Source: Mycobacterium sp. GA-1285
GTDB taxonomy: Bacteria > Actinomycetota > Actinomycetes > Mycobacteriales > Mycobacteriaceae
Reading direction: 5' to 3'
Assembly: GCF_001499905.1 (NCBI RefSeq)
Contig: NZ_LQIS01000016.1
Location: 1 to 64,000 of the forward strand
DNA: 64,000 nucleotides
A program made the translations under genes and the position numbers. The notes under the pieces are model-generated. The model had not been told where the DNA came from and ran no database searches. It saw only the letters and a list, made by a program, of their open reading frames with translations. Shown piece by piece: positions 15,825 through 27,439 of the stretch. Numbering within the stretch: position 1 is the stretch's first letter; each line of letters begins with the position of its first letter.

Positions 15825-17048
15825 TTAGGCTGCGCGCTTGTCGCGACGACGGGCCCGTACGGCCGCGATCGAGGACTTCAGACCGCGCCGTTGGGTCGGC
15901 TCCAGTTCGGCGAACATCCGCTCGCTGCGCGTCTCCGGTGCATCGTCGGCGGTGTCGAGCAGGAACCGGTCCGGTAGCGACAGCTTGGCGATGGTCCGCC
16001 AGGTCTTGCCGTACTGCACCAAGAACGAACCCGTCGTGTACGGCAGATCGTACTTGTCGCACACCTGCCGCACCCGGACCGAGATCTCGTAGAGCCGGTT
16101 GCTGGGAAGGTCGGGGTACAGGTGATGCTCGATCTGGTGGCACAGGTTGCCGCTCATGAACCGCAGAACCGGACCGTTCTCGAAGTTGGCGCTGCCGAGC
16201 ATCTGGCGCAGATACCACTCGCCCTTGGTCTCTCCGACCATGTCGGTCTTGGTGAATTTCTCTGCGCCATCGGGGAAGTGGCCGCAGAAGATCACCGCGT
16301 TGGACCAGATGTTGCGAATGATGTTGGCCACGGCATTGGCCTTGAGCGTCGACTTGTACGTCGCGCCCGGCGACAGCGAGGTCACCGCGGGCCAGGCAAC
16401 GTAGTCCTTGAACACCTGCCGGCCTGCCTTGGTGCCGAACTCCCGCAAACGGACCATCGTGGCCTTGCGGTCGTCGCGGCCCTTGAAGATCTTGCCGATC
16501 TCCAGGTGCTGCAATCCGACGCCCCACTCGAAGAGCGTCGCGAGCATGGTGTTGTACAGCAGGTTGAAAACGTTGTGCGGCTTCCACTTCTGGTCGCGCG
16601 TCACGCGCAGCAGACCGTAACCCACGTCGTCGTCCATGCCCAGGATGTTCGTGTACTTGTGGTGCATGAAGTTGTGGGTGAAGCGCCAATGCTTGGCCGC
16701 CCCGCTCATGTCCCACTCCCACGTCGAGGAGTGGATCTCGGGATCGTTCATCCAATCCCATTGACCGTGCATGACGTTGTGGCCGATCTCCATGTTCTCG
16801 ACGATCTTGGCCACGCCTAGGGTGACGGTTCCGGCCCACCATGCGGAGCGGCGGGAGCTCGCGGCCAGCAGCACCCGTCCGGCGATCTCCAACGCGCGCT
16901 GGGCGGCGATGGTGCGGCGGATGTAGCGTGCGTCGCGCTCGCCGCGGGAGTCTTCGATGTCCTGTCGGATCGCATCCAACTCCACGGCCAGACTCTCGAT
17001 GTCCGCATCGGTCAGATGCGCGAACTCGGGAACGTCGGTGATTGCCAT
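15825..17048 (-). CDS. desA3: Acyl-CoA delta-9 desaturase DesA3
   Basis: 407 aa. The three histidine boxes of membrane di-iron desaturases are present: HNVMH (90-94), HNFMHH (125-130) and HQIEHH near 320; the hydrophobic spans lie between them. It converts stearoyl-CoA to oleoyl-CoA using electrons from the reductase encoded just upstream. ATG 17048 is preceded by GAGGAGG. In M. tuberculosis the C-terminus LAA acts as a degradation tag; here the protein ends RAA. A palindromic operator lies at 17072-17098, 24 bp upstream. Confidence 0.95.
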   Translation of the reverse strand: MAITDVPEFAHLTDADIESLAVELDAIRQDIEDSRGERDARYIRRTIAAQRALEIAGRVLLAASSRRSAWWAGTVTLGVAKIVENMEIGHNVMHGQWDWMNDPEIHSSTWEWDMSGAAKHWRFTHNFMHHKYTNILGMDDDVGYGLLRVTRDQKWKPHNVFNLLYNTMLATLFEWGVGLQHLEIGKIFKGRDDRKATMVRLREFGTKAGRQVFKDYVAWPAVTSLSPGATYKSTLKANAVANIIRNIWSNAVIFCGHFPDGAEKFTKTDMVGETKGEWYLRQMLGSANFENGPVLRFMSGNLCHQIEHHLYPDLPSNRLYEISVRVRQVCDKYDLPYTTGSFLVQYGKTWRTIAKLSLPDRFLLDTADDAPETRSERMFAELEPTQRRGLKSSIAAVRARRRDKRAA

Positions 17049-17071
17049 CGTCAAGCCTCCTCTCGTGTGCC

Positions 17072-17098
17072 TACGCTACCGTAACCTACGTACCCGTA
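17072..17098. promoter_or_regulatory. 27-bp palindromic operator upstream of desA3 (copy 1)
   Basis: Two 12-bp half sites flank a 3-bp centre. On the minus strand the second half is TACGGTAGCGTA, identical to the first half of the operator at 18257-18283. The other half differs at internal positions (TACGGGTACGTA). The position between the reductase stop and the desA3 start suggests desA3 has its own repressor-controlled promoter. Confidence 0.75.
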
Positions 17099-17117
17099 GG
17101 TTACCAGCCAGTAAACC

Positions 17118-18251
17118 TCAGACGTCGAGCACGCAATCGCCGGACGCTGCGGAGACGCAGGTCTGCACTCGGCTCCCCGGCTCGTGCTCGGCGCCGGTGC
17201 GCAGGTCGCGGACGTGCCCCTCGACGAGGCCCACCACGCACGACTGGCAGATACCCATCCGGCATCCGAACGGCATGCGGATGCCGGCCTCTTCGCCGGC
17301 CTCCATCAGCGGCGTCGCGGCGTCGACCTCGACCGTCTTGCCGCTGCGCGCGAATTCGACCGTGCCGCCCTGACCGTGCACGGCCGCCTTGGACACGGCG
17401 AACCGCTCGAGGTGAAGCCGTTCGCCGAGTCGCGCCGCCGACCACGACCGCTGGGCCGCGTCGAGCATGCCCTCGGGCCCGCACGCCCATGTCTGGCGCT
17501 CGCGCCAGTCGGGCACCTCGTCGCCGAGTCGGGACAAATCCAGCCGGCCCTGGCTGCGCGTCGTGCGTGTCCGTAGTGAATAACCGTCGTACGCACGGGC
17601 CAGCTCGCCGAGCTCGGCCGCGAACATGACATCGGATTCCGTTGGGGCGGAATGTAAGTGGACGATATCGGTAATCTGGTCGCGTCGGGCCAGTGTGCGC
17701 AGCATCGACATCACCGGCGTGATGCCCGATCCAGCGGTGAGAAACAGCACCTTGGCCGGCGCGGGGTCGGGCATGACGAAGTTGCCCTGCGGCGCGGCCA
17801 GCCGCACGATCGTGCCCGGTGCCAGCCCGTCGACCAAATGCGTCGACAAGAACCCCTCGGGCATGGCCTTGACCGTGATGGTGATGGTGCGGGTGGTGCG
17901 CGACGGGGCCGAAGTCAGCGAATAGGACCGCCAGCGGAAGCGCCCGTCGATCTGCACACCGATCCCGATGTACTGACCGGGCTGATAGTCGAACGAGAAC
18001 CCCCACCCCGGCTTGATCACCAGCGTCGCGGAATCCTCGGTTTCGCGCCGGACATCGAGCACCCGACCGCGTAGCTCGCGCGCCGACCACAGCGGATTGG
18101 CGAGCTTCAGGTAGTCGTCTGGCAGCAGCGGCGTGGTGATCCGGCTCGCGATACTCCGCAGGGCTCGCATGCCCGGATTTCCTGCGCCGACGACGCTCGG
18201 CCGCACCGTATCGGCGACGTTGGCCGAGACTTTGACGTAGTTCTTGGCCAT
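17118..18251 (-). CDS. Desaturase electron-transfer oxidoreductase (FNR plus [2Fe-2S])
   Basis: 377 aa, orthologue of Rv3230c, the redox partner of DesA3. The FAD-binding motif is RWRSYSLTS near residues 106-114, the NADPH region is [16 protein letters not shown] near 169-184 plus ACGPEGML near 257, and the C-terminal plant-type [2Fe-2S] ferredoxin domain has CRMGICQSC near 329-337 and a final Cys near 366. It passes electrons from NADPH to the desaturase. ATG 18251 lies 6 nt after a TACCGT -10 that is inside the palindromic operator, suggesting a leaderless, repressible transcript. Confidence 0.94.
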   Translation of the reverse strand: MAKNYVKVSANVADTVRPSVVGAGNPGMRALRSIASRITTPLLPDDYLKLANPLWSARELRGRVLDVRRETEDSATLVIKPGWGFSFDYQPGQYIGIGVQIDGRFRWRSYSLTSAPSRTTRTITITVKAMPEGFLSTHLVDGLAPGTIVRLAAPQGNFVMPDPAPAKVLFLTAGSGITPVMSMLRTLARRDQITDIVHLHSAPTESDVMFAAELGELARAYDGYSLRTRTTRSQGRLDLSRLGDEVPDWRERQTWACGPEGMLDAAQRSWSAARLGERLHLERFAVSKAAVHGQGGTVEFARSGKTVEVDAATPLMEAGEEAGIRMPFGCRMGICQSCVVGLVEGHVRDLRTGAEHEPGSRVQTCVSAASGDCVLDV

Positions 18252-18256
18252 GAACC

Positions 18257-18283
18257 TACGGTAGCGTAACCTACGCTTCCGTA
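18257..18283. promoter_or_regulatory. 27-bp palindromic operator overlapping the reductase promoter (copy 2)
   Basis: TACGGTAGCGTA at 18257-18268, a 3-bp ACC centre, and a near-perfect inverted copy at 18272-18283 (one mismatch). The minus-strand -10 TACCGT (18263-18258) is within it. The same 12-mer half site occurs in the desA3 operator. A TetR-type fatty-acid regulator such as a MadR-like protein is the natural candidate, but the regulator is not identified here. Confidence 0.78.
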
Positions 18284-18308
18284 TCCAGCCGAGGACGTGG
18301 GTGCTCGG

Positions 18309-18806
18309 TCACAGCAGTTCCAGCAGGAACGGCAATTCCTGTGGCGCGTACCAGGCAAGGTCGTGGTCCTGGGCGTCACCGACGACGAACTCGGCATCCT
18401 CGTCGCCGAGGTCCGCCTCGTCGACGGCCTCGACCGCGGCCAGTACCGCGGACTCGGCGTCGGCATTGTCGACATAGGCGGCGATGACGTCCTCGAAGGC
18501 GATGGGACCGGCCAGCCGCACCACCGCGTCGTCGAGATCGGGTCGCGGCGTCACGCCCTCGACCTGCGCCTCCACCACCGCGCGGCGCGGCGGCAGGTCG
18601 CCCACACCCTCGCCGGCGAGCAGTCGCAGCGATGCCAGCGCGGCTTCCCGGCGCGCGACCTCGGCGAGTTCGTCGTCGTCGCCCTCGGCGTAGGACTCAC
18701 GCAGGGCGGGTGTCACCGCGAACGCCGTCCCGCTGCGGGCATGCAGCACTCGGTCCGCGACGAGCTGCTGCAGCATGGTCAGGGTCGCGGGGATGTAGAC
18801 GCGCAC
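18309..18806 (-). CDS. Conserved hypothetical protein (Rv3231c-like, DUF6912)
   Basis: A 165-aa soluble acidic protein beginning MRVYIPATLTMLQQL. No catalytic motif is visible. It matches the actinobacterial DUF6912 family as I remember it. The C-terminal DHDLAWYAPQELPFLLEL is the best conserved part. It lies 10 bp downstream of the BCCT transporter gene and upstream of the desaturase reductase on the same strand. Function unknown. Confidence 0.78.
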   Translation of the reverse strand: MRVYIPATLTMLQQLVADRVLHARSGTAFAVTPALRESYAEGDDDELAEVARREAALASLRLLAGEGVGDLPPRRAVVEAQVEGVTPRPDLDDAVVRLAGPIAFEDVIAAYVDNADAESAVLAAVEAVDEADLGDEDAEFVVGDAQDHDLAWYAPQELPFLLELL

Positions 18807-18815
18807 CAGGCGAGA

Positions 18816-20588
18816 TTAGTCGTCACGCGGTCTCGCGCTCGCCCGATCCTTCTCCACCGAGATGACGAAGTCGTCGCCGTGCTCGGTGACACCGTTGATG
18901 ACCGCCGTGTCGACGGCCTCCTTCGCGTACTGCCTGCGGACGATCAGCGGGTCGCGGCGCAGGTCCTTGACCAGCCCCACCGCCATGCCGACCATCACGA
19001 CGACGAACGGCAGCGCCGCGATGATGGTGATGGTCTGCAACCCGGTCAGGGCGTCTTCCCCGCCGACCAACAACATCACCGCGGCGACGGCACCGGTGGC
19101 CACGCCCCAGAAGATCACGGTGCCTCTACCGGGTCTGATCGTGCCGCGTTCGGACAGCGATCCCATCACCACCGACGCGGCGTCCGCACCCGAGACGAAG
19201 AAGATGGCCACCAGCAGCATCACCAGCACACTGGCGATCGTCGCGATCGGATACTGATCGAGCAGGCCGAACAGTTGTGCCTCGATGCTGCCTTCGCCGG
19301 CCAGATCGACGCCCTCCTCCTGCACACGGATCGCCGACCCGCCGAACACCGCGAACCACACCAGCGACACCAGGCTCGGCACCAACAACACGCCCGTGAC
19401 GAACTGGCGGATGGTGCGCCCCCGCGAGATTCGGGCGATGAACATTCCGACGAACGGGGTCCACGACACCCACCACGCCCAGTAGAAGATCGTCCACGAC
19501 TGCAACCACTCGTTGACGTCGGGTCCTTCGGCGCCGGTGCGCGCGGACATCATCGGGAAGTCGGCCATGTAGCTGCCCAGCGATGTCGGCAACAGGTTGA
19601 GTATGAAAACCGTTGGGCCGACTACGAATACGAATAAGGCGAGCACCATCGCCAACACCATGTTGATATTCGACAACCACTGGATGCCGCGCGCGACCCC
19701 GGAGACCGCCGACAGCACGAACGCCACCGTGAGCGCCGTGATGATCACGACGAGGATGGTGTTGCCGGCCTCTCCGATACCGCCGACGATCTGCAGACCG
19801 CTGCGAATCTGCAGCGCACCGAGCCCGAGGGAGGCGGCCGAGCCGAAGAGCGTGGCGAAGATCGCCAGCATGTCGATGACCTTCCCCCACGGCCCGTTGG
19901 CGTGCGAGCCCAGCAGCGGTTCGAACGCCGCGCTGATCAGCTGCAGTCGGCCCTTGCGGTACACGCCGTAGGCGATCGCCAAGCCGACCACCGCGTAGAT
20001 CGCCCACGGGTGCAGCGACCAGTGGAACAGCGTCGTGGCCATCGCGGTCTGCACGGCCTCCGCGTTGCCGGGCCGGCCGGTGCCCGGTGGCGGCGTCGCA
20101 AAGTGCGAAAGCGGTTCGGCCACGCCGAAGAACATCAGCCCGATACCCATGCCGGCGCTGAACATCATCGCCACCCACGACACCCCGTGAAACTCGGGTT
20201 GCTCGTCGTCGCGACCCAGCGGGATCGCGCCGAAGCGGCCGACCGCGAGCCACAGGATGAAGACGACGAATCCGGAGGCCGTCAGCACGAACAGCCACCC
20301 GGTGTTGTCCATCACCCAGGTCAGCGCGCTGCTCGACGCGGATGCCAACGACTCCGTGCTGACGAAGCCCCACACCAAGAAGGCGATGGCGGTGACGGCG
20401 GTGACCCCGAAGACGACCCAGTCCACGCCGCGTGACCGGGTGATGGCGTCGTCTCCGGGCGGCAGATCGAGCGCGGGGTGGGGCACGACGGATTCCGTGG
20501 GCGATTTGAGTGCGCGCTGAGTCTTGCGTGCGCGCCGTGTCGCGGTGCTGGTTTTTCCCGGCGTCTCGTTCCGTGCGCTGGTCGTCAT
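18816..20588 (-). CDS. BCCT-family osmolyte transporter (glycine betaine/choline type)
   Basis: 590 aa with about 12 membrane spans and a 65-residue cytosolic N-terminus. The BCCT signature FYWAWWVSWTPFVGMFIARISRGRTIR lies near residues 360-386, and the substrate-box Trp-rich segment and GMGIGLMFFGVAEPL are present. It imports betaine, choline or carnitine with Na+ or H+. The start is ATG 20588 (MTTSARNETPG). This gene is not part of the corresponding M. tuberculosis block, consistent with an environmental lifestyle. The short C-terminal tail (about 65 aa, charged) resembles osmosensory tails. Confidence 0.93.
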   Translation of the reverse strand: MTTSARNETPGKTSTATRRARKTQRALKSPTESVVPHPALDLPPGDDAITRSRGVDWVVFGVTAVTAIAFLVWGFVSTESLASASSSALTWVMDNTGWLFVLTASGFVVFILWLAVGRFGAIPLGRDDEQPEFHGVSWVAMMFSAGMGIGLMFFGVAEPLSHFATPPPGTGRPGNAEAVQTAMATTLFHWSLHPWAIYAVVGLAIAYGVYRKGRLQLISAAFEPLLGSHANGPWGKVIDMLAIFATLFGSAASLGLGALQIRSGLQIVGGIGEAGNTILVVIITALTVAFVLSAVSGVARGIQWLSNINMVLAMVLALFVFVVGPTVFILNLLPTSLGSYMADFPMMSARTGAEGPDVNEWLQSWTIFYWAWWVSWTPFVGMFIARISRGRTIRQFVTGVLLVPSLVSLVWFAVFGGSAIRVQEEGVDLAGEGSIEAQLFGLLDQYPIATIASVLVMLLVAIFFVSGADAASVVMGSLSERGTIRPGRGTVIFWGVATGAVAAVMLLVGGEDALTGLQTITIIAALPFVVVMVGMAVGLVKDLRRDPLIVRRQYAKEAVDTAVINGVTEHGDDFVISVEKDRASARPRDD

Positions 20589-20649
20589 GGTGCCCCAATT
20601 CGACCCCGCTGGCTGCGAGCGAGTCAATCCCGCAAACGCAACGCGGGTG

Positions 20650-22059
20650 TCACTGGGCCGCCTCTAGCAGTTCTTCCAGCGATTCGCGCAACAGACTGGG
20701 CAAAACATCGACGTCGCTCATGGCGTCGCGGTCGGCATTGATGCCGAAGTACACCATGCCGTTGTAGGACGTCACCCCCATCGCCAGCACCTGATTGCTC
20801 AGCAGCGGCGGTACCGCGTAGGTCTCCAGCAGCTTGGTGCCGGCGATGTACATCTGGTGCTGCGCGCCCGGCACGTTGGTGATCAGCAGGTTGAACTGGC
20901 GCGCCGAGAAAGTGGTCGCCACCCGGATGCCCATGGCGTGCAGGGTGGGCGGTGCGAACCCGGACAGGGTGACGATCGTTCTCGCGTCGACCAGGCTCGA
21001 TGCGGTCGACGCCGATTCGGTGGCGTGCGCGATCTGCGAGAGCCGCACCACCGGGTTGCCCTCGCCGACCGGAAGGTCGACGAGGAACGGCGTCACCTCG
21101 CTGATGGCCTGACCCGGGCCGGTCGCCTCGAGTTCGGCTTCCGGATACACCGACATGGGCGCCATCGCCCGCACCCTCGCCGTGGAGCTCACCGGTTCGC
21201 CGCGCGACATCAGCCAGTTGCGCAGCGCTCCGGCCACCACGGCCAGCACCACGTCGTTGACGTCGCAGTCGTAGCGGGCGCGCACCGCGCGGAAGTCCTC
21301 GAGTCGCCCACCGGCGACCGTGAACCGTCGGTTGCGCGACACGGTGGTGTTCAGCGGGCTGCTCGGGGCGGTGCCCCGCGCGACAGTGCGGGCCCGCTCG
21401 AAGACCCGGCGCCCCATGTCGACCAACTGGCCCGCATTGGTGGCGACGTCGACGACGGCGTTGCGGACCGCACCGATCTGCTCGGCCGGACGCATGATCC
21501 ACTCGCCGAGCGCCCCGAGCAGCAACTGCCGATCGCTGGGCTCGCGCAACGGGATCCAGATGTCCTCGCCGAACTCCGGCGGCTTCGGGGTGCGGTCGAC
21601 GATGACGTGGCCGATCTCCAGGGCCGTCATTCCGTTCACCAAGGCCTGGTGTGACTTCGTGTAGATCGCGAGGCGGTTCTTGGCCAGGCCCTCGATCAGG
21701 TACATCTCCCACAGCGGCCGCGACCTGTCCAGTGGGCGCGACCCCAGCCGCGCGATGAGTTCGTGCAGTTGGGCGTCGCTACCCGGCGAGGGCAGTGCCG
21801 AGCGACGGATGTGGTAGGTGATGTCGAAGTCGGGGTCGTCCACCCACACCGGGCGCGCCAGACCCAGCGTCACCTCGCGGACCTTCTGGCGGTATCGGGG
21901 TATCTGCGGCAGCCGCCGTTCGACGGTGGCCAGCAGGGTCTCGTAGCTCAAGCCGCTGCGGGGTTTGCGAAGGATCGACAGTGAGCCCACGTACATCGGC
22001 GTCGACGTGTTCTCCAGGCGATAGAACGCCGCGTCCGCCGCCGACAACCGGGTGACCAT
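20650..22059 (-). CDS. Wax ester synthase/diacylglycerol acyltransferase-like protein (Tgs3 type)
   Basis: 469 aa with the WS/DGAT layout: RLSAADAAFYRLEN at the start, PLDRSRPLWEMYLIEGL near 109-125, and a C-terminal NVPGAQHQMYIAG. The usual catalytic HHxxxDG reads H137-Q-A-L-V-N142-G, so the second His and the Asp are both replaced. Catalysis is therefore doubtful unless this subgroup uses a variant site. The locus matches Rv3234c (tgs3). Likely role: triacylglycerol or wax synthesis, or a structural or regulatory derivative. ATG 22059 follows GGAAAGGG. Confidence 0.85.
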   Translation of the reverse strand: MVTRLSAADAAFYRLENTSTPMYVGSLSILRKPRSGLSYETLLATVERRLPQIPRYRQKVREVTLGLARPVWVDDPDFDITYHIRRSALPSPGSDAQLHELIARLGSRPLDRSRPLWEMYLIEGLAKNRLAIYTKSHQALVNGMTALEIGHVIVDRTPKPPEFGEDIWIPLREPSDRQLLLGALGEWIMRPAEQIGAVRNAVVDVATNAGQLVDMGRRVFERARTVARGTAPSSPLNTTVSRNRRFTVAGGRLEDFRAVRARYDCDVNDVVLAVVAGALRNWLMSRGEPVSSTARVRAMAPMSVYPEAELEATGPGQAISEVTPFLVDLPVGEGNPVVRLSQIAHATESASTASSLVDARTIVTLSGFAPPTLHAMGIRVATTFSARQFNLLITNVPGAQHQMYIAGTKLLETYAVPPLLSNQVLAMGVTSYNGMVYFGINADRDAMSDVDVLPSLLRESLEELLEAAQ

Positions 22060-22254
22060 CGCGACGTCGTCCCTTTCCTGTACTGCCGCGGTCCGACCGC
22101 GTGCGCCGAAGTCCCCGCCACGCTATAGGCAAACCCTGCGGATGCGCATCACGAGCGCGTCTCGGTGTCTGTGGGCCCCCGCGAACCGTGCGATCATGGT
22201 GGGGTCTGCCACTCTCCAGCAGACGGGTCCTGTCTCGTCGAGTAGCTGGAGATC

Positions 22255-22800
22255 GTGTTGACATCATTGTGCACCCCTGCCGAGGACGCCGCACCGGTGC
22301 CCGAGAAGGAGCGACGGACGGCGTTGGTGGCGCCCGTCATCGACTGTGAACCGCCGCCCGTCGACGTCGGCACCTGTCCCCCACCGTCTCCAAAAACGCT
22401 GCGCCGCCGTCCATCCGGCGGACGGGGCGACGGCCTGCGCACCCGGCTCCCGCAACGGTCGGTGCCGGTCCCTGCCGAGCCCGCCCCGCCGCGCGCCGCC
22501 GTGGTCTTCGCCGATGCGGCGTTGCGCCGGGTGCTCGAGGTGATCGACCGGCGCCGTCCCGTGGCGCAGTTACGCCCGCTGTTGGCGCCGGCGCTGATCG
22601 AAACCGTGCTCGCGATGACCCGACACCCGCAGGCCACCGTCGCCACACTGCGCCGGGTCAGGTTGCGCGTGACCGATGACGACGGTCAGGCCGCAGAGGT
22701 CTTCGGCACTTACAGTCGCGGGCAGCGCATCCGCGCGATCGCGGCGCGGATCGCGTTCGACGGCCAACGTTGGCGGGTGGTCGCGCTGCAGATCGGATGA
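22255..22800 (+). CDS. Rv3235-family protein
   Basis: 181 aa from GTG 22255. The N-terminal ~80 residues are Pro/Arg/Ala-rich and of low complexity; the C-terminal half is a compact conserved domain (VLEVIDRRRPVAQLRPLL..., then VRLRVTDDDGQAAEVFGTYSRGQRIRAIAARI). Family of unknown function conserved beside secA1 in mycobacteria. It converges on secA1 with a perfect hairpin between the two stops and is divergent from the WS/DGAT gene. Confidence 0.82.
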   Translation: MLTSLCTPAEDAAPVPEKERRTALVAPVIDCEPPPVDVGTCPPPSPKTLRRRPSGGRGDGLRTRLPQRSVPVPAEPAPPRAAVVFADAALRRVLEVIDRRRPVAQLRPLLAPALIETVLAMTRHPQATVATLRRVRLRVTDDDGQAAEVFGTYSRGQRIRAIAARIAFDGQRWRVVALQIG

Positions 22801-22809
22801 GCGCCGGCG

Positions 22810-22826
22810 GGCTCGGCGTCCGAGCC
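22810..22826. terminator. Bidirectional hairpin between Rv3235-like gene and secA1
   Basis: GGCTCGG, CGT loop, CCGAGCC: a perfect 7-bp stem that fills the 26-bp gap between the two convergent stops. It has no T-run, as is common for mycobacterial terminators. Confidence 0.6.
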
Positions 22827-25649
<2,823 letters not shown>

Positions 25650-25743
25650 GCTAGTTCCCCTATGGGTTGGAAGTCTTGAGCTCAACCCATGGTAGGCGAC
25701 ATGCGCCCCGACCCGACCCAGCTACGTCAGGCCAGGCGGAATG

Positions 25744-25833
25744 ATCAAGCCCCCGGCTCAGGCGAGCCGAATCAAGCCGCCCGGCTCAGGCGAGCCGAAT
25801 CAAGCCCCCGGCTCAGGCGAGCCGAATCAAGCC
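25744..25833. repeat. Tandem 27-28 bp repeats at the 3' end of hpf
   Basis: Three consecutive units (25744-25770, 25771-25798, 25799-25825) plus an 8-nt partial. Each contains GGCTC-AGGC-GAGCC, a 5-bp stem hairpin. The unit is the last codons of hpf: read on the minus strand each copy would spell GLIRLA-stop, so the gene tail has been copied downstream of the true stop (25813-25815). Three hairpins in a row could act as a terminator or 3' stability element before secA1. Confidence 0.88.
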
Positions 25834-26478
25834 GTAGTCGTAGGCGTGCCTGCGGTAGACCACGGACGGCCTGTCGGTCTCCTTGTCGTGGAACAGGAAG
25901 AAGTCGTGGCCGACCAGTTCCATCTGCGAGAGGGCATCGTCGACAGTCATGGGGGTGGCCGGATGTTCCTTGACCCGCACGATGCGCCCGGGCTCATGCT
26001 CGTCGAGCGCCACGCCGTCGTGCTCGGGTGGTGTAGAGGTCAGCGGCTCGGGCGGCGCGGTGACCGCGGTGGCTTTGGCGAGCGATACCGGGGTCTTGTC
26101 GCCGTAGTGGATCTTGCGCCGGTCGCGCGCGCGGCGCAGTCGTTCGGCGAGCTTGTCGACCGCAGACTCCATTGCGCCGTAGAAGCTGTCGGCACCGGCT
26201 TCGGCACGGACCACCGGGCCGCGGCCGCGCGCGGTGATCTCCACGTGTTGACAGTTCTTGCGTTGACGACGGTTGCGCTCGTGGTCAAGCTCGACGTCGA
26301 ACAGATAGATCGTGCGGTCGAATCGTTCCAGGCGTGACAGTTTCTCTGCGACGTACTTGCGGAAGTGGTCGGGGATCTCGACGTTGCGGCCGGTGACCGC
26401 TACTTCGGCGCGCGGTCGGGGTTCAGGCGTTTCGTCCTCGATCACCATCGTTCGGGAGTCCAGGGATTGGCTTGACAT
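25813..26478 (-). CDS. hpf: Long-form ribosome hibernation-promoting factor (RafS/Rv3241c-like)
   Basis: 221 aa. The N-terminal ribosome-binding domain (AEVAVTGRNVEIPDHFRKYVAEKLSRLERF... about 25-130) is joined by a linker to a C-terminal dimerisation domain with MELVGHDFFLFHDKET and VVYRRHAYDYGLI. It stabilises and dimerises idle ribosomes in stationary phase. ATG 26478 (MSSQSLDS) was chosen; a second ATG ten codons later is possible. In the leader (26479-26764, no gene seen) a small hairpin GCACGC-GTCA-GCGTGC lies at 26516-26531. Confidence 0.93.
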   Translation of the reverse strand: MSSQSLDSRTMVIEDETPEPRPRAEVAVTGRNVEIPDHFRKYVAEKLSRLERFDRTIYLFDVELDHERNRRQRKNCQHVEITARGRGPVVRAEAGADSFYGAMESAVDKLAERLRRARDRRKIHYGDKTPVSLAKATAVTAPPEPLTSTPPEHDGVALDEHEPGRIVRVKEHPATPMTVDDALSQMELVGHDFFLFHDKETDRPSVVYRRHAYDYGLIRLA

Positions 26479-26764
26479 GCTTGGCAACTCGTTTCTTCGG
26501 CGTCCGCACGCGTCAGCGTGCCCGGGTTGTCTTGAATCCGCACCGACGTGGCTTGCATGTCTCGCCGCTCGCCGGTGCAAGGTGTCGTCTACTCACCTCC
26601 TACCGCGTCGGCGATGCTGGCGCGTCGAGTCTGAGCGCCGACCGTGAGTCATTCACGGGTGTTGCAGCCGACGGTAGCCGCGTTCACCCGGTAGTGCCAG
26701 TGAATCGGGGTACCTGTTTCCGGTTCTTCACCTCGGTCTGATATGGCGGCCCCGGCGGCGGCGG

Positions 26765-27394
26765 TCATGCGTTGGCCACAACCAGCACGGCCGCCACGCG
26801 CGCCCCAGTCGTGTGCAGCACGCGAACCGTCTCGGCGGCGGTGGCGCCGGTGGTGACGATGTCGTCGACGACGAGCACTTCGCCCGCGACCGGCCGAACG
26901 ACCCGGACCCGGCCCGCGATGTTGCGCTGACGGTCGGCGGTGGACAGCCCGACCGAATCCGCCGCGAAAGCGCGCGTGCGCACCGCGGGTACGATCGTCA
27001 CCCCCGGCAGGTCAGCCACGGCGGTTCGGGCCATCCGGGTCACCGGGTCACCGCCGCGCCGCCGTGCCGACCACCGGCGAGTCGGTGCGGGGATCACCGT
27101 CAGCGGCGTATCGACCAGACCCCAGGTGAGCAGGTGCAGTAGTCCGGCCCGCAGCGCCCCGGCCAGCGGCCGCAGCAGGTCGGTTCGGCCGTGTTCCTTG
27201 ACCCCGAGGACGGCCGCCCGCCGCGGCCCCGCGTATCGGCCGAGGGAGAACACCGGCACACCGGGGTCCACACGTGGGGAGACGAGGTGTGGATCGTCGG
27301 CCCTGACCGTCAGCGTCGCCGCGCACGCCGCGCACCACCGCGTCGACGGTGCGCCGCAGCCGCCGCACTGCAGCGGGAGAACGAGATCGAGCAC
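26765..27394 (-). CDS. ComF-family phosphoribosyltransferase-like protein
   Basis: 209 aa from GTG 27394. The N-terminal zinc-knuckle is CGGCGAPSTRWCAAC (residues 10-24), and the C-terminal PRPP-binding loop is VLVVDDIVTTGATAAE near 178-193. ComF-like proteins take part in DNA uptake in competent bacteria; in mycobacteria the role is unproven. Divergent from the DUF2252 gene, with 45 bp between starts. The larger open frame upstream is antisense to that gene. Confidence 0.88.
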   Translation of the reverse strand: MLDLVLPLQCGGCGAPSTRWCAACAATLTVRADDPHLVSPRVDPGVPVFSLGRYAGPRRAAVLGVKEHGRTDLLRPLAGALRAGLLHLLTWGLVDTPLTVIPAPTRRWSARRRGGDPVTRMARTAVADLPGVTIVPAVRTRAFAADSVGLSTADRQRNIAGRVRVVRPVAGEVLVVDDIVTTGATAAETVRVLHTTGARVAAVLVVANA

Positions 27395-27439
27395 GCGGTC
27401 AGTGTGGCGGTGATCAGTGACACCGGGAGGGGGTACTCC

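Noticed and set aside
26479..26764. Possible small gene or RNA in the hpf leader
   Set aside because: Only a 6-bp hairpin (26516-26531) was seen; no conserved frame or promoter-terminator pair.
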